A stretch of DNA of 64,000 nucleotides from Pseudomonas putida (GTDB lineage: Bacteria; Pseudomonadota; Gammaproteobacteria; Pseudomonadales; Pseudomonadaceae). The stretch is taken from the NCBI GenBank assembly GCA_029953615.1, contig CP124529.1, forward strand, positions 3,658,501-3,722,500. The letters are read 5' to 3'. Each line of letters opens with the position of its first letter. The stretch's first letter is position 1. Both the position numbers and the translations under genes were made by a program. Below the pieces are notes generated by a model that was not told the origin of the DNA, did not search any database, and saw nothing but the letters and a program-made list of their open reading frames with translations. Of the stretch, positions 63,268 to 64,000 are shown piece by piece.

Positions 63268-64000
63268 ATGAACCTCGACACCCGCATCAAGTACCGCCAT
63301 CTGCTGTGCTTCCTGGAGATTGCCCGGCAGGGTAGCCTGGCCAGGGCTGCCGACATCCTGGCAATCAGCCAGCCGGCCATCTCCAAGACCCTCAAGGAAC
63401 TCGAAGACCTGCTGCAAACGCGGCTGTTCGCGCGCAGCCGCCAGGGCGTCGAGCTGACCCCGGCCGGGGCGCGTTTCATGCGTTATGCCGGGCCCAGCGT
63501 GCAGGCCCTGCGCGATGGCGTCAGCAGCCTGCGTGGCGAGGCGAAGGCGCCGTCGCAAGTGCGCATCGGCGTGCTGTCCACGGTCGAGGGCCTGCTCATG
63601 CCCGAGGTGCTGTGCCGCCTGCACCAGCGGCATGACGCGCTGGTAGTCAGTGTGGTCACCGGGGTCAGCGCGCAGCTGCTCGGCCAGTTGCGCCTGGGCG
63701 AACTGGAACTGGTGGTCGGTCGCATGACTGACAGCCCGCAGATCCAGGGCTTGTCGTTCGAGCATCTTTACAGCGAGTCGATGAGCCTGGTGGTGCGGCC
63801 CGGCCACCCGTTGCTGGCCGGCACGCCGGTGGAGCGATCGCAGGTGGGGCGTTACCCGTTGGTATTGCCGCCTGCAGGCACCACCATCCGCCAGCATGCC
63901 GACAGCCTGTTCGTACAATGTGGCATCCAGATGCCGGCCCAGCGCCTGGAAACCCTGTCGCTGGCGCTAAGCCGGCGCTACTTGCTGGGCAGCGATGCAG
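63268..64000 (+). CDS. LysR-family regulator, PcaQ-like, cut by the window end
   Basis: First 244 residues of a LysR regulator. MNLDTRIKYRHLLCFLEIAR, GSLARAADILAISQPAISKTLKELEDLL (recognition helix) and FARSRQGVELTPAGARFMRYAG match the pattern I associate with PcaQ, a regulator of protocatechuate catabolism. The effector domain (VRIGVLSTVEGLLMPEVL, LVVGRMTDSPQI) is open at the window end. Target genes are not visible here, so the pca link is by similarity only. Confidence 0.8.
   Translation, partial: MNLDTRIKYRHLLCFLEIARQGSLARAADILAISQPAISKTLKELEDLLQTRLFARSRQGVELTPAGARFMRYAGPSVQALRDGVSSLRGEAKAPSQVRIGVLSTVEGLLMPEVLCRLHQRHDALVVSVVTGVSAQLLGQLRLGELELVVGRMTDSPQIQGLSFEHLYSESMSLVVRPGHPLLAGTPVERSQVGRYPLVLPPAGTTIRQHADSLFVQCGIQMPAQRLETLSLALSRRYLLGSDA

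Overview
The window looks like chromosomal DNA of a Pseudomonas putida-group bacterium. The support is GC-rich Pseudomonas-type coding sequence, a gene order that matches what I remember of P. putida (gacS, a PirRS-like pair, cysM, rlmD, relA, mazG, then purMN, hda, the cob operon, fadL, rmuC, crbS, rdgC and nitrate assimilation), and more than a dozen REP-type palindromes between genes. No database was searched; names rest on recognised motifs and remembered synteny.

Layout. 1-10.9 kb: gacS (cut by the window start), a PirR/PirS-like two-component pair without the receptor gene usually found with it, cysM-rlmD, relA, mazG and a DUF2058 gene. 10.9-20.1 kb: a DUF3108 gene with purN and purM on the minus strand, DUF2066, an AI-2E-family permease, hda, two NlpC/P60 peptidases (the first apparently frameshifted) and a sorbosone-dehydrogenase-like lipoprotein. 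20.2-22.35 kb and 37.0-38.6 kb: two related composite repeat elements, each an IS3-family insertion sequence between inverted copies of a repeat unit and bounded outside by hexanucleotide arrays. Between them: a candidate structured RNA before a small DUF3077 gene with a CTG start; a cobalamin riboswitch driving a ten-gene late-cobalamin operon (cobO, cobB, bluB, cbiB, cobC/D, cobQ, cobU, cobT, cobC phosphatase, cobS) in which cbiB carries a one-base insertion; a GH5 glycosidase; a MarR-MFS pair with matching operators; and a periplasmic glutathione peroxidase.

38.6-53.8 kb: a DUF2798 gene and divergent LysR regulator, FadL porin, small unknown genes, a 950-bp stretch with no convincing gene, a Sel1-like protein, RmuC, the acetate-responsive hybrid kinase CrbS, two transporters (one fused to an acyltransferase), a guanidinium exporter under a guanidine-II riboswitch, and RdgC. 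54.0-54.6 kb: a tandemly duplicated tRNA-Val/tRNA-Asp unit. 54.7-64 kb: methionine aminopeptidase and the assimilatory nitrate/nitrite genes. The nitrate reductase is fused to a CysJ-like flavoprotein. nasA and nirBD each have a sigma-54 promoter followed by a two-hairpin ANTAR (NasT-type) antitermination leader. The window closes inside a PcaQ-like LysR gene.

The most informative points are regulatory RNA: four cis-acting RNA regions of known type (cobalamin, guanidine-II, two ANTAR leaders) and one multi-stem element at 22.54-22.72 kb that I cannot assign to a known class.
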